Source: Deltaproteobacteria bacterium
GTDB taxonomy: Bacteria; Desulfobacterota; Desulfobacteria; Desulfobacterales; Desulfatirhabdiaceae
Assembly: GCA_016219185.1 (NCBI GenBank)
Contig: JACRBZ010000050.1
Coordinates: 62,001 to 126,000, forward strand
Reading direction: 5' to 3'
Length of the DNA stretch: 64,000 bases
Under the pieces are notes generated by a model. That model was given only the letters and a program-made list of their open reading frames with translations. It searched no databases and was not told where the DNA came from. Shown one piece after another: positions 1-9,628 of this stretch. The first letter of the stretch is position 1; each line of letters begins with the position of its first letter. A program made the translations under genes and the position numbers.

Positions 1-232
1 CCTCATCAGCGGGACCGAATTCGACAGCTCTTACCCCAAGGGGCATCCCGCGACTTTCAAGGTCAACGGCGTCATTCCCGGCTGGCGGGAGGCTCTCAAG
101 CTCATGCCGGTCGGCGCCAAATGGCAGGTCTTTGTTCCTTCTCAGCTTGCTTATGGCGAGCGGGGGACGGGCGCTTTCATCGGACCGAACGCAACGCTTA
201 TTTTTGAGGTGGATCTGATTGCCATCAAATGA
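1..232 (+). CDS. FKBP-type peptidyl-prolyl cis-trans isomerase, C-terminal part
   Basis: The reading frame enters from the left edge (first full codon at 2) and stops with TGA at 230-232. The 76 visible residues carry the conserved FKBP core: a V-I-P-G-W segment, L-x-x-M-x-V-G-A-K-W, then P-S-x-L-A-Y-G-E-R-G and a closing L-I-F-E-V-D-L strand. This is the active half of the FKBP fold, which catalyses proline isomerisation during protein folding. The likely context is periplasmic, as in Mip/FkpA proteins, but the N-terminus and any signal peptide lie outside the window. A small secreted protein gene follows 53 bp downstream. Identification of the family is firm; the subfamily is not. Confidence 0.9.
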   Translation, partial: LISGTEFDSSYPKGHPATFKVNGVIPGWREALKLMPVGAKWQVFVPSQLAYGERGTGAFIGPNATLIFEVDLIAIK

Positions 233-285
233 GAGCCTGATGATCAGATAAAACAATGTCATTTAACAAAAAGGAGAAAATCGTT

Positions 286-606
286 ATGAAAAAACTTTTT
301 TTATGTGCTGCAGGTGCATTGATGTCGCTGATGTCGATTACTGCGGTGAATGCGGGCCCCAACGCCGCTCCCGCGAATCAGATCTATGACAACCTGAATC
401 AGGACGAACAGATCACCCCGCCCAAGGTGGGTATATCCTGGCGCGAGCAGGTGATGAAGGAACGCACCATCATGTTGCGGGCCGCCGAGATGAGAAACGC
501 GAACATGAGAAATGCGCTGATGGGGAAACAGGAGGATATTAAGGGTCTAAGTGTCGATTCCTATAATGACCTGATCATGCAGAGAAACGCCGGGTTGAAG
601 AAATAG
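286..606 (+). CDS. Small secreted protein of unknown function
   Basis: This encodes 106 residues. I chose the ATG at 286 because AAGGAG (271-276) lies ten bases before it; an in-frame ATG at 256 would add ten charged residues in front of the signal peptide. The N-terminus is a clear Sec signal: M-K-K, a hydrophobic core, then V-N-A as the likely cleavage site near residue 23. The mature part is about 80 residues, hydrophilic and helical, with several R-x-x-E/M-R-N-A-N repeats (R-N-A-N-M-R-N-A near residues 70-77) and no cysteine. I do not recognise a family. It lies between the FKBP isomerase and the multicopper oxidase and may be secreted with either. Confidence 0.65.
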   Translation: MKKLFLCAAGALMSLMSITAVNAGPNAAPANQIYDNLNQDEQITPPKVGISWREQVMKERTIMLRAAEMRNANMRNALMGKQEDIKGLSVDSYNDLIMQRNAGLKK

Positions 607-718
607 GCGCAGACCCCGAAATACCGCCAAATAAACCCGACGGTTAAGTTTTTCTTTCCGACGATATTTAAGGGTGAACATCGGCAACACTTACCAAAAC
701 ACAAGGAGAAAACAAAAA

Positions 719-3700
719 ATGAAAAGACAACGAATGTCGTTTATTATCGGCATGGTCGTCGCAATAGTCGGCTTGCTCGGGGGAATCAACCCGGGTTGGG
801 GGGCATTGCCGCCGGTAACCGGCCCCGGCACTGTACCGGATTACTATCAAACCCCGAACTGGGCCATTAGCCCGGCGCTGACGAAATTTCTCGACGCACT
901 GCCTGGCCTGACGTCTGCGGGCGCAAACTTACTTGGCCAGTACATCCCTGTGGCCATTCCGGATACGGTAACATATCCGGGATCCGATTATTACGAGCTT
1001 GAACTGGGTCAATACACCGAGAAGATGCATTCGCAGCTTTCGCCAACAACATTGCGGGGATACAGACAGACCAATACCACGGATGCGACCGTCAGCCAGT
1101 TCCACTATCTGGGACCGCTGATCATCGCCACGAAGGATAGGCCGGTGCGTGTCAAATTTAAGAACGCGCTCCCCCCAAACAGTAAATTTTTTCTGCCCGT
1201 TGATACCACGCTGATGGGTGCCGGGGATTATAACATTAATTTCGATCCCCAGACCAATCTACCGGCCACTCTCTCCGGCACTTTCTCAGAAAACCGCGCC
1301 ACACTCCATAATCATGGCGCCCGTACGCCGTGGATAAGCGATGGAACGCCTTTTCAGTGGATCACGCCGGCGGGTGAGTCCACCTCCTATCCCAAGGGCG
1401 CCAGTGTGGCCTATGTACCGGATATGTGGTTTGACGCCACCACCCACGCTCCGATCGCTGCCTGCGCGGGGAAGACCACGTGCGCGGTTGCGGGTGCAAC
1501 AAATGACCCCGGCCCCGGATCAGAGACTTTCTATTTTACCAACGAGCAGAGCGCCAGGCTGCTGTTTTACCACGACCATGCTCAGGGTATCACACGCCTC
1601 AACGTTTATGCCGGAGAAGCCGCGGGATATATGATTCAAGACCCTGCCGAACAGGCGCTGGTCGGCGCTCCCAATGCCATTCCCGCTGTCCAGATTCCGC
1701 TGATCATTCAGGACAAGACGTTCGTGAATCCCGCTACCATTACAGCCAACGATCCGACCTGGGCCTGGGGAACACAACCCTGGGTCTCGGGACCCATGAC
1801 CCCGGTGCTCGGCGATCTCTGGTGGCCTCATGTTTACATGCCGGCCCAGGATCCCTATAACCCGGACTTGAGCGGCATCAACGCAATGGGCCGCTGGCAT
1901 TATGGTCCCTGGTTCTGGCCCCCGACGCCCCTTTGCGGATCCGAGCCCGCTGCTGTGCCGCCATATTGCGTAAAGGTTGCGACAATACCGAATCCCTATT
2001 ACGATCCCCTCTGCGATCCGCTAACAACACCTACCGGCTATTGCCAGCCGCCTGAGATTCCCGGCACACCCAGCCCCTCCTGGGGAGCGGAAGCGTTCCT
2101 GGACACCCCGGTGGTCAATGGAACCGCCTATCCCAAGCTCACAGTGGCCCCCCAACCCTACCGCTTCCGGGTCCTGAACGCCTCTCATGACCGGTTTCTC
2201 AATCTTCAGTTGTACCAGGCTGTCAGCAAGCTTGGCCACAATGCCATTTCAGACGGCATCCTCACACCGCCCATCTTCACCGACACCGTGTCGAATCTGA
2301 CAGAAGTTCTAATGGTTCCCGCGGCCGCAACCGTGGGTTTCCCGGCAACCTGGCCCGCAGACGGCAGGGAAGGAGGCGTGCCCGATCCGGCCACAAGCGG
2401 CCCGGCAATTATTCAGATCGGAAGCGAAAGCGGTTTCCTGCCTGCGCCGGTGTTACTGACAAATCATCCAATTACCTGGAATCTTGACCCGACAATGTTC
2501 AATGTCGGCAATGTGCTACCCCTGGCTGAAGGCGGCGGCACGCTCATCCTGGGCCCGGCTGAACGGGCGGACATCATTGTCGACTTCAGCAATTATGCCG
2601 GAAAAACCCTGATTCTCTACAATGACGCCCCCACGGCATACCCGGCACTGGACCCGCATTATGACTACTACACGGGAGCTCCGAACCGTACCGATATTGG
2701 CGGCGCACCCGCGATACCAGCGGGCGTTGGCCCCAACGTCCGGACGGTGATGCAGATCACGGTGACGGGAGCCGGCGGCACCCCCCAGGTTGGCGGCAAC
2801 GACTATAACGTGACGACTTTTAACAATCTGGTGGCTAAGTTTCAATCGACCCCAACCACACCCGGCGTCTTTGCGGCGTCTCAAGAGCCGATCATCGTGG
2901 GGCAGTCCGCTTACAATACGGCATACAACATGATATTCCCCTATACCTGGCCGAACTGGGGTTTATCGCGAATCTCGGATACGTCCATCAGCTTCAAGAA
3001 GCCTGATGGCACCGTGGTGAGCAATTACCCCATGAAGCCCAAGGCCATCCACGACGAGATGGGCGGAACCTTTGATGAATACGGACGGATGAGCGCCAAA
3101 CTGGGGCTCGAGGTACCGTTTTCCAATGCCGCGATTTCGACCTTCGCCCTTCAGAACTACGTCGATCCACCCACCGAGACCGTTGCGGACAATCAGGTCC
3201 AGATCTGGAAGTTCACCCATAATGGCGTGGACACGCATCCCATCCATTTCCATCTGATGGATGTTCAGGTGATCAACCGGGTCGGTTGGGACGGTTTCAT
3301 CAGACTGCCCGATGCCAATGAACTGGGCTGGAAGGAAACGGTCAGAATGTCCCCTCTGGAGGACACCATCGTCGCGTTAAGGCCGATCCGGCCGAGAGTG
3401 CCGTTCGCAGTTCCGGACAGCATTCGACCGCTGAACCCGGCAGTGCCTTTAGGTTCCACGGAGGGATTCTCCCAAATCGACCCGCTGACCGGCGCCCCCC
3501 TGGCAACCCCGACCGTAAATGCCTTGCGCAACTATGGATATGAGTACGCATATCACTGCCACATCCTCAGTCACGAAGAAAACGACATGATGCGGCCACT
3601 TGTTTTGAACCCCAACGCCAAGGCTGATCTTCTCTGGAGAAATACCGCCACCGGTGAAAACGTCCTTTGGTATTTGGACGGAACAACCATCACGTCATTT

Positions 3701-4366
3701 ACCTACCTCCCACCCGTTGCCGATCAGGCCTGGACTATTGTCGGCAGGTCCGACTTCAACGGCGACGGCAAACCCGACATCCTTTGGTACAATACCTCAA
3801 CCGGTGACGTCTACGTTTGGTACATGAACGGAGCCAGCATGACAGCATATGCCTACATCACCAACTCTCCCCCCGCAGCGAACTGGAGAATAATGGGGAC
3901 AGGAGACTTTAACAGCGATGGCAAACCTGACATCCTTTGGTACAATACCTCAACCGGTGACGTCTACGTTTGGTATATGAACGGAACCAGCATGACAGGA
4001 TATGACTTCATTTACAACGTTTCCCCCGCATTGAACTGGTCACTAGTGGGGATAGGAGACTTTAACAGCGATGGCAAACCTGACATCCTTTGGAGCAATA
4101 CCTCAACCGGTCAAAACATCGTTTGGTATATGGACGGAAAAGCCCTCGTATCATATGCCTACCTCCCCACCGAATCCGATCCGACGCACTGGAAGATTGT
4201 GGCCACGGGTGACTTCAACAGTGACATCTACCGCGACATCCTTTGGAGAAATATCTCAACCGGTCAAAACAGGGTGTGGTATATGAACGGGACAACCCCC
4301 GCAGTTCCCGGGGTTGGCTACCTCACATCCGTTCCCGGATCGGCTTGGACAATTGCAAAAGAATAG
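719..4366 (+). CDS. Large secreted multicopper oxidase with C-terminal FG-GAP-like repeats
   Basis: This encodes 1215 residues. Start: AAGGAG at 703-708 is ten bases before ATG 719; an upstream in-frame GTG (674) lacks this spacing. A Sec signal peptide covers about residues 1-26. All four copper-ligand motifs are present: H-N-H-G at 197-199, H-D-H at 285-287, H-P-x-H-x-H at 840-845 and H-C-H-x-x-x-H-E at 946-953, with Met957 ten residues after Cys947 as axial ligand. The oxidase core (about 965 residues) is roughly twice as long as CotA-type enzymes. From about residue 970 there are five repeats of about 50 residues with D-F-N-x-D-G-K-P-D calcium-loop motifs, which suggests cell-surface or extracellular attachment. 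Multicopper oxidases oxidise Cu(I), Fe(II), Mn(II) or phenols; the substrate here is unknown. The following Cus genes make copper plausible. A terminator follows. Confidence 0.9.
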   Translation: MKRQRMSFIIGMVVAIVGLLGGINPGWGALPPVTGPGTVPDYYQTPNWAISPALTKFLDALPGLTSAGANLLGQYIPVAIPDTVTYPGSDYYELELGQYTEKMHSQLSPTTLRGYRQTNTTDATVSQFHYLGPLIIATKDRPVRVKFKNALPPNSKFFLPVDTTLMGAGDYNINFDPQTNLPATLSGTFSENRATLHNHGARTPWISDGTPFQWITPAGESTSYPKGASVAYVPDMWFDATTHAPIAACAGKTTCAVAGATNDPGPGSETFYFTNEQSARLLFYHDHAQGITRLNVYAGEAAGYMIQDPAEQALVGAPNAIPAVQIPLIIQDKTFVNPATITANDPTWAWGTQPWVSGPMTPVLGDLWWPHVYMPAQDPYNPDLSGINAMGRWHYGPWFWPPTPLCGSEPAAVPPYCVKVATIPNPYYDPLCDPLTTPTGYCQPPEIPGTPSPSWGAEAFLDTPVVNGTAYPKLTVAPQPYRFRVLNASHDRFLNLQLYQAVSKLGHNAISDGILTPPIFTDTVSNLTEVLMVPAAATVGFPATWPADGREGGVPDPATSGPAIIQIGSESGFLPAPVLLTNHPITWNLDPTMFNVGNVLPLAEGGGTLILGPAERADIIVDFSNYAGKTLILYNDAPTAYPALDPHYDYYTGAPNRTDIGGAPAIPAGVGPNVRTVMQITVTGAGGTPQVGGNDYNVTTFNNLVAKFQSTPTTPGVFAASQEPIIVGQSAYNTAYNMIFPYTWPNWGLSRISDTSISFKKPDGTVVSNYPMKPKAIHDEMGGTFDEYGRMSAKLGLEVPFSNAAISTFALQNYVDPPTETVADNQVQIWKFTHNGVDTHPIHFHLMDVQVINRVGWDGFIRLPDANELGWKETVRMSPLEDTIVALRPIRPRVPFAVPDSIRPLNPAVPLGSTEGFSQIDPLTGAPLATPTVNALRNYGYEYAYHCHILSHEENDMMRPLVLNPNAKADLLWRNTATGENVLWYLDGTTITSFTYLPPVADQAWTIVGRSDFNGDGKPDILWYNTSTGDVYVWYMNGASMTAYAYITNSPPAANWRIMGTGDFNSDGKPDILWYNTSTGDVYVWYMNGTSMTGYDFIYNVSPALNWSLVGIGDFNSDGKPDILWSNTSTGQNIVWYMDGKALVSYAYLPTESDPTHWKIVATGDFNSDIYRDILWRNISTGQNRVWYMNGTTPAVPGVGYLTSVPGSAWTIAKE

Positions 4367-4392
4367 AATATGTAGCTTAATGTGTTCCTGAC

Positions 4393-4445
4393 AAAAACCC
4401 CGTTGATATGATGACCCATTCATCTAATTCTCAACGGGGTTTTTT
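4393..4445 (+). terminator. Rho-independent terminator after the multicopper oxidase
   Basis: An inverted repeat with left arm AAAAACCCCGTTGA (4393-4406) and right arm TCAACGGGGTTTTTT (4431-4445), separated by a 24-base loop. The right arm ends in a run of T. It lies 27 bp after the oxidase stop codon and ends that transcript before the cus operon. Confidence 0.85.
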
Positions 4446-4483
4446 CTCGTACCCAATTTTCAGAAAACATGGAAACAGTTATC

Positions 4484-4527
4484 GAGACTTCCTGTACTTT
4501 CGCTCCCGCGAAAGTACAGGAAGTCTC
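4484..4527. repeat. Perfect 20-bp inverted repeat with 4-base loop
   Basis: The arms at 4484-4503 and 4508-4527 are exact reverse complements over 20 bases, separated only by TCCC. There is no T tract on either side, so it is not a typical terminator. It sits in the 329-bp gap between the oxidase terminator and cusB. Apart from the terminator and this hairpin I see nothing else in the gap. It could be a cruciform, an mRNA-stabilising hairpin at the head of the cus transcript, or a repetitive element. Confidence 0.8.
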
Positions 4528-4695
4528 AAATGAAATTTTCCTGACCTCACCCTATGGCAAATTCTTATCGTCGTCTCACAAAAATCGTTTTATCCCTGGA
4601 TCAACTGTGAAGCTTTTATTTATCAGTATTCAAATCATTCGGTAAAATTTCGACCATCATAAAAGTGACCCATCCGTGAAAGGCTGTCAGCCGCC

Positions 4696-6336
4696 ATGAA
4701 GAAACTTTTTTTCGCCATATTCCTCACGCTTCTCCTTATCGGATCATTTCTGGGAGGCGCGTGGACCAGCCGGCACGGAACTGCTAAGTATTCCGAAAAT
4801 GAACGCCGGATTCTTAACTACGTGGACCCCATGAATCCGGTGAATGTTTCTGATAAACCCGGCATCGCGCCGTGTGGCATGCCCATGGAACCCGTTTACG
4901 ACAGCGAGGAATCCGCCGGACAGAATCCTCCAGGCACTGTGTTTTCGATGTCTCCTGGCACTGTAAAAGTTACACCGCAGAATCAGCAGATCATCGGCGT
5001 ACAGGTTGGCGTTGTCGAAAGGTTGCCGGGTACTTATGAAATCCGGGCGTTGGGTCGCATCACGCCGGATGAGAACCGGGTATATCCGCTGATCGCTGCC
5101 ACGGATGGCTGGACGGGAGATACCCAGGGCAACACCACCACGGGAACTTTGGTCAAAAAGAACCAGCTCATGGCCCAAATCAAAATTTACAGTTACGACT
5201 TTTTCACGTGGCAGCAGCGATATCTTACCGAACTCGCAAATAGAGGACAGCGACGGCACCCCAATACACCCACCGAGGCTCGACAAACAGGAATCCTTCA
5301 ACCCGGAGTGCCACCACGGACCGCCGCACCGCAATCCGGAGCCGCTCAACCCGATGGAACGCCTGACACGGCTCCGCAACCCGAACCCGATTTTTCTGAA
5401 GCACCATTTCCGGGCACGAAGGAATCCGAAGCATCCCAGCCGAATGTATCGCAACCTGAAATCCAACAACCCAAGGGCAGACTGCCGGCTCTCACCCTGG
5501 GTTTAACCAAACGTCTTGCAAGGGACCCCCTGGACGACCGCGCGGATTCCGCCCTTTACGTCAACAAGTCCAAACTGGAACTGTTAAATTTGGGCGTTGG
5601 GGAAGTCCAGCTTGAGGAACTCGCGCAAACCGCTCAATATGTTTCAACCATCGAGCTTAGATCTCCGGTTAACGGTCTGGTGATCAGCCGAGGAATTTCC
5701 TCTCATCAGCGGGTAGATCGCGGAACGGAGTGTTTCAGGGTTGCCGACATCAGTCACGTGTGGATAGTTGCGGATATTTTCAATGCCGAAGCGCAATACA
5801 TTCGACCGGGAACAAGCGCGAGGATCTCCGTTCCGGGACAGAGCAAGCATTACGAGGCCAGGGTCAGTGACATTCTGCCAAAGTTTGACGCAACCACGCG
5901 AACGCTGAAGGTGCGCCTGGAAATGGATAACCCGAAAAATATGCTGCTCCCGGATATGTTTGTCGATGTGGATTTTCGGATTCCCCTGCCTTCGACCATG
6001 ACGGTTCCAGCATCCGCGATCCTGGATTCCGGTCGCAAAAAGAACGTTTTCGTGGCTCTGGGGGATGGCCTTTTTGAGCCCCGATCCGTCGTGACTGGCT
6101 GGCGCTTCGGCGATCGGGTTGAAATCGTCGAAGGTCTTAAACCCGGAGAACAAATTGTCACTTCAGGCAATTTTCTGATCGATTCCGAAAGCCGGATGAG
6201 ACTGGCGTCAGCCAGACTTTCCGGAACACCGGAAAATGATCCGTCCGAAAAGACGCCCCAGCACATAAATAAAAAAATGCCTGAAGACAAGGCGGGAAAG
6301 AGTGCTCCCGGCTCGGCGGAGCCCAGGCATGATTAA
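4696..6336 (+). CDS. cusB: CusB/HlyD-type membrane fusion protein of a heavy-metal RND pump
   Basis: This encodes 546 residues. It has an N-terminal membrane anchor (residues 4-23), then a heavy-metal-binding module (42-69) with Y-V-D-P-M-N-P and C-G-M-P-M, a degenerate form of the usual Y-x-C-P-M-H-P...C-G-M pattern with only one cysteine left. The lipoyl/barrel-sandwich and beta-barrel parts of the adaptor fold follow (about 95-170 and 290-500). Between them, residues about 185-262 form a Pro/Gln/Glu-rich low-complexity insertion not expected in CusB. The protein should bridge the inner-membrane pump CusA to an outer-membrane channel and hand over metal in the periplasm. The stop codon overlaps the cusA start. 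No CusC/TolC-like gene is in the window. Confidence 0.88.
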   Translation: MKKLFFAIFLTLLLIGSFLGGAWTSRHGTAKYSENERRILNYVDPMNPVNVSDKPGIAPCGMPMEPVYDSEESAGQNPPGTVFSMSPGTVKVTPQNQQIIGVQVGVVERLPGTYEIRALGRITPDENRVYPLIAATDGWTGDTQGNTTTGTLVKKNQLMAQIKIYSYDFFTWQQRYLTELANRGQRRHPNTPTEARQTGILQPGVPPRTAAPQSGAAQPDGTPDTAPQPEPDFSEAPFPGTKESEASQPNVSQPEIQQPKGRLPALTLGLTKRLARDPLDDRADSALYVNKSKLELLNLGVGEVQLEELAQTAQYVSTIELRSPVNGLVISRGISSHQRVDRGTECFRVADISHVWIVADIFNAEAQYIRPGTSARISVPGQSKHYEARVSDILPKFDATTRTLKVRLEMDNPKNMLLPDMFVDVDFRIPLPSTMTVPASAILDSGRKKNVFVALGDGLFEPRSVVTGWRFGDRVEIVEGLKPGEQIVTSGNFLIDSESRMRLASARLSGTPENDPSEKTPQHINKKMPEDKAGKSAPGSAEPRHD

Positions 6337-9300
6337 CCGCATCGTTGATTTCTCCGTTCAGAACCGGTTCATCGTCTTTACCCTGGTTGCGGCAGCCTGT
6401 ATCGCGGGCTGGTGGTCCATGCACCGCCTTTCCCTGGATGCCATTCCGGACCTGAGCGACACGCAGGTGATCGTCTATTCCCGGTGGGACCGGAGCCCGG
6501 ACATCATCGAAGACCAGGTGACCTATCCCATCGTATCCGCAATGCTGGGGGCTCCCAAGGTCAAGGCGGTCCGCGGCTTCTCGGATTTTGGCTATTCCTA
6601 TGTCTATGTCATCTTTGAAGACGGCACCGACATCTACTGGGCCCGGTCCAGAACCCTGGAATATCTATCCGGCGTGCTGCCGGGACTTCCACAAGGGGTA
6701 AAGACCGAACTGGGGCCGGATGCCACGGGCCTGGGCTGGATATTCCAGTATGCCCTGGTGGACACATCCGGCCGGCACAGCCTGGCCGAACTTCGTTCCT
6801 GTCAGGACTGGATGCTGCGCTACTACCTGAAATCGGTCTCGGGCGTTGCCGAGGTTGCACCGATCGGGGGTTTCACCAAACAGTATCAGGTCAATGTGGA
6901 TCCCAACCGGCTTCAGGCATACGGTCTTTCCATCAGCCGAGTTGTAGAGGCGGTTCGTGGCGGAAACACCGAGGCGGGAGGCCGGATGATTGAATTCGGC
7001 GGGACCGAGTACATGGTGCGCGGACGCGGCTATGCCCGATCTGTCACCGATTTCGAGGACATCCTGCTTACGACCAGCGAGACCGGCACCCCGATTCGCA
7101 TCAAGGATATCGGACAGGTGGCCATCGGCCCGGATCTCAGGCGGGGGGTCACGGATCTGGACGGCACCGGGGAAGTCGTCTCCGGCATCGTGATCATGCG
7201 GCAGGGACAAAACGCCCTGGATGTCATCGGCCGCGTCAAGGCAAAAATCAGGGAAATTGAGCCGGGGCTCCCCCCCGGTGTTAAGGTCGTTCCCATCTAC
7301 GACAGATCGGAGCTGATCCTTCGCGCCATTGACAATCTGAAGTCCACCCTGATGGAAGTCATCGTGACCGTTGCGCTGGTGATCTTTCTTTTTCTCTGGC
7401 ACATCCCCAGTGCCGTCATTCCGGTGATCACCATCCCGATCGCCGTGCTGCTGGCGTTCATCCCCTTCCAGATGATGGGCCTTACCGCCAACATCATGTC
7501 GCTCGGAGGCATAGCCATCGCCATCGGCGCCATGGTGGATGCGGCCATCGTTGTGGTCGAACAGACCCATAAGAAGCTGGAGGAATGGGAGAAAAACGGC
7601 CGGCGCGAGGATTACCGGACAGTTGTCGTCAATGCCGTCAAACAGGTCGCAGGCCCCAGTTTCTTTGCCATGCTGGTGATTGCCGTTGCTTTTCTGCCCG
7701 TGCTGACGCTTGAGGCTCAGGAAGGCCGGCTTTTTAAGCCGCTGGCCTACACCAAGACCCTTTCCATGTTTATCGCGGCACTTCTTGCGATCACCCTGGA
7801 CCCGGCACTGCGGCTCTTTTTCACCCGGCTCCGAAACACAGACTTTCGGCCCCGCTGGCTATGCCGGGCCACAAACGCCGTGCTCGTAGGGACCATCCAT
7901 TCCGAAGACAGCCACCCGATCAGCCGCGTGCTGATCCGTCTCTACCAGCCCGTTGCCGAGTGGACCCTGCGCTGGAAATGGGCCGTGATCGCGGCGGCCC
8001 TAATCCTTGTGACCGTTACCATTCCGGTGTTTCAGAAACTGGGTTCGGAATTCATGCCTCCGCTGGATGAAGGCTCCATTCTCTACATGCCCTCGACCCT
8101 TCCGGGGATTTCCATCGCCGAAGCGCAGAAACTGCTTCAGGCCACGGACCGGATTATCAAGGTGTTCCCGGAAGTGGATCGGGTGCTGGGAAAAGCCGGC
8201 CGCGCCGAGACATCCACGGACCCGGCCCCGCTGTCCATGCTGGAAACCGTCATCATTTTACACCCCAGGGAAAAATGGCGGCCGGTGGAAACCTGGTATT
8301 CGGCCTGGGCTCCGGAATGGGTCAAGTTTGTATTGCGCCGGTTTGTCTCCGATCGCATTTCTCAGGAAGAGCTGATCAGCCTCATGAATGACGCCCTGAG
8401 GCTTCCCGGGCTTGCCAGCGGCTGGACCATGCCGATCAAGGGGAGGATCGACATGCTCACCACCGGCATTCGCACCCCGGTCGGGCTGAAGATCTCGGGG
8501 GATGACCTCGAGGCCATCGAAGCCATCGGATCTCAAATCGAAGCCCTCCTGCCCTCGGTCAAGGGAACCCGCAGCGTTTTTGCCGAACGTACCGGCAGCG
8601 GATATTTTCTGGATTTCAAATGGAATCGCGAGCAACTGGCCCTATCCGGCCTGAACCTGGAAGATGCCCAGACAGCGGTCCAAAACGCCATCGGCGGCGA
8701 GACCGTGACCACGACCGTCGAAGGACGGGAGCGCTATCCGGTCAATGTGCGTTATATGCGCGATTTCAGGAGCGATCTCCAGGCCCTCGGCCGGGTCCTG
8801 GTATCAGCCCCGGCAGGACAGAAACAAATCCCCATCGGACAACTGGCCGATATTCAGGTCACCACGGGCCCCTCCATGATTCGAAATGAAGACGGCCTTT
8901 TGACCGGCTACGTTTATGTGGACATGGCCGGTCGGGATCCGAGCACCTACATCGCGGAAGCCGGCAGCCTGATCAGAAACAGGGTGAAACTGCCGGCGGG
9001 TTATGCCGTTTCCTGGAGCGGCCAGTACGAAGCGATGCAGCGCGTGAAAGAGCGCCTGGTGGTGGTTCTGCCGCTTACCCTTTTTCTGATTTTTTTATTG
9101 CTTTATCTGAATACCCGCTCGGCGGTTAAAACGTTCATGGTGCTGCTTGCAGTCCCGTTCTCCGCCATCGGCGCGGTGTGGTTGCTTTATCTGCTGGATT
9201 ATAATATGAGTATCGGGGTCTGGGTGGGCCTCATCGCGCTTCTGGGGGTTGATGCGGAGACCGGCGTCTTCATGCTCCTGTACCTGGACATTGCGTATGA

Positions 9301-9628
9301 ACAGGCCAAAAAGGAAGGCCGGATGCAAAGCCTTGCCGAGTTGAGAAGCGCCATTATAGAGGGGGCCGTCAAGCGTATTCGCCCGAAATTCATGACAACG
9401 GCCACGATGTTTCTGGGCCTTGCGCCGATCATGTGGTCCATCGGCTCGGGCTCCGATGTCATGAAACGCATTGCCGCGCCCATGATCGGCGGGGTCTTCA
9501 CCTCATTTTTGCTGGAACTTCTGGTCTATCCGGCAATTTATGAAATCTGGAAATGGCATTTCGAGGTCAAGAAGCAACTGATTCGCGTCGATGATGTCGC
9601 GCCCGATTTATTCCAAGGACAGAATTGA
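6329..9628 (+). CDS. cusA: CusA-type heavy-metal RND efflux transporter
   Basis: This encodes 1099 residues, a full-length HME-family RND pump that uses the proton gradient to export metal. I took the ATG at 6329, which overlaps the cusB stop by eight bases; an upstream in-frame GTG (6302) is less likely. It has the twelve-TM RND layout with two large periplasmic loops, and TM4 reads A-I-G-A-M-V-D-A-A-I-V-V-V-E with the proton-relay Asp. Three methionines in the metal path are present in conserved surroundings: Met587 (Y-M-P-S-T-L-P-G), Met637 (S-M-L-E-T) and Met709 (R-I-D-M-L-T-T-G). By context these match the Cu/Ag-binding triad of E. coli CusA and argue for copper or silver rather than zinc or cobalt. 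Relative to E. coli there is an insertion of about 23 residues between the second and third. Confidence 0.95.
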   Translation: MINRIVDFSVQNRFIVFTLVAAACIAGWWSMHRLSLDAIPDLSDTQVIVYSRWDRSPDIIEDQVTYPIVSAMLGAPKVKAVRGFSDFGYSYVYVIFEDGTDIYWARSRTLEYLSGVLPGLPQGVKTELGPDATGLGWIFQYALVDTSGRHSLAELRSCQDWMLRYYLKSVSGVAEVAPIGGFTKQYQVNVDPNRLQAYGLSISRVVEAVRGGNTEAGGRMIEFGGTEYMVRGRGYARSVTDFEDILLTTSETGTPIRIKDIGQVAIGPDLRRGVTDLDGTGEVVSGIVIMRQGQNALDVIGRVKAKIREIEPGLPPGVKVVPIYDRSELILRAIDNLKSTLMEVIVTVALVIFLFLWHIPSAVIPVITIPIAVLLAFIPFQMMGLTANIMSLGGIAIAIGAMVDAAIVVVEQTHKKLEEWEKNGRREDYRTVVVNAVKQVAGPSFFAMLVIAVAFLPVLTLEAQEGRLFKPLAYTKTLSMFIAALLAITLDPALRLFFTRLRNTDFRPRWLCRATNAVLVGTIHSEDSHPISRVLIRLYQPVAEWTLRWKWAVIAAALILVTVTIPVFQKLGSEFMPPLDEGSILYMPSTLPGISIAEAQKLLQATDRIIKVFPEVDRVLGKAGRAETSTDPAPLSMLETVIILHPREKWRPVETWYSAWAPEWVKFVLRRFVSDRISQEELISLMNDALRLPGLASGWTMPIKGRIDMLTTGIRTPVGLKISGDDLEAIEAIGSQIEALLPSVKGTRSVFAERTGSGYFLDFKWNREQLALSGLNLEDAQTAVQNAIGGETVTTTVEGRERYPVNVRYMRDFRSDLQALGRVLVSAPAGQKQIPIGQLADIQVTTGPSMIRNEDGLLTGYVYVDMAGRDPSTYIAEAGSLIRNRVKLPAGYAVSWSGQYEAMQRVKERLVVVLPLTLFLIFLLLYLNTRSAVKTFMVLLAVPFSAIGAVWLLYLLDYNMSIGVWVGLIALLGVDAETGVFMLLYLDIAYEQAKKEGRMQSLAELRSAIIEGAVKRIRPKFMTTATMFLGLAPIMWSIGSGSDVMKRIAAPMIGGVFTSFLLELLVYPAIYEIWKWHFEVKKQLIRVDDVAPDLFQGQN

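Noticed and set aside
4744..5469. Long minus-strand open frame opposite cusB
   Set aside because: It is a shadow of cusB: arginine-, cysteine- and serine-rich composition, no start signals and no family features.
6665..7570. 301-codon minus-strand open frame opposite cusA
   Set aside because: It is a shadow of cusA, with His/Asp/Gly-rich unnatural composition and no ribosome binding site.
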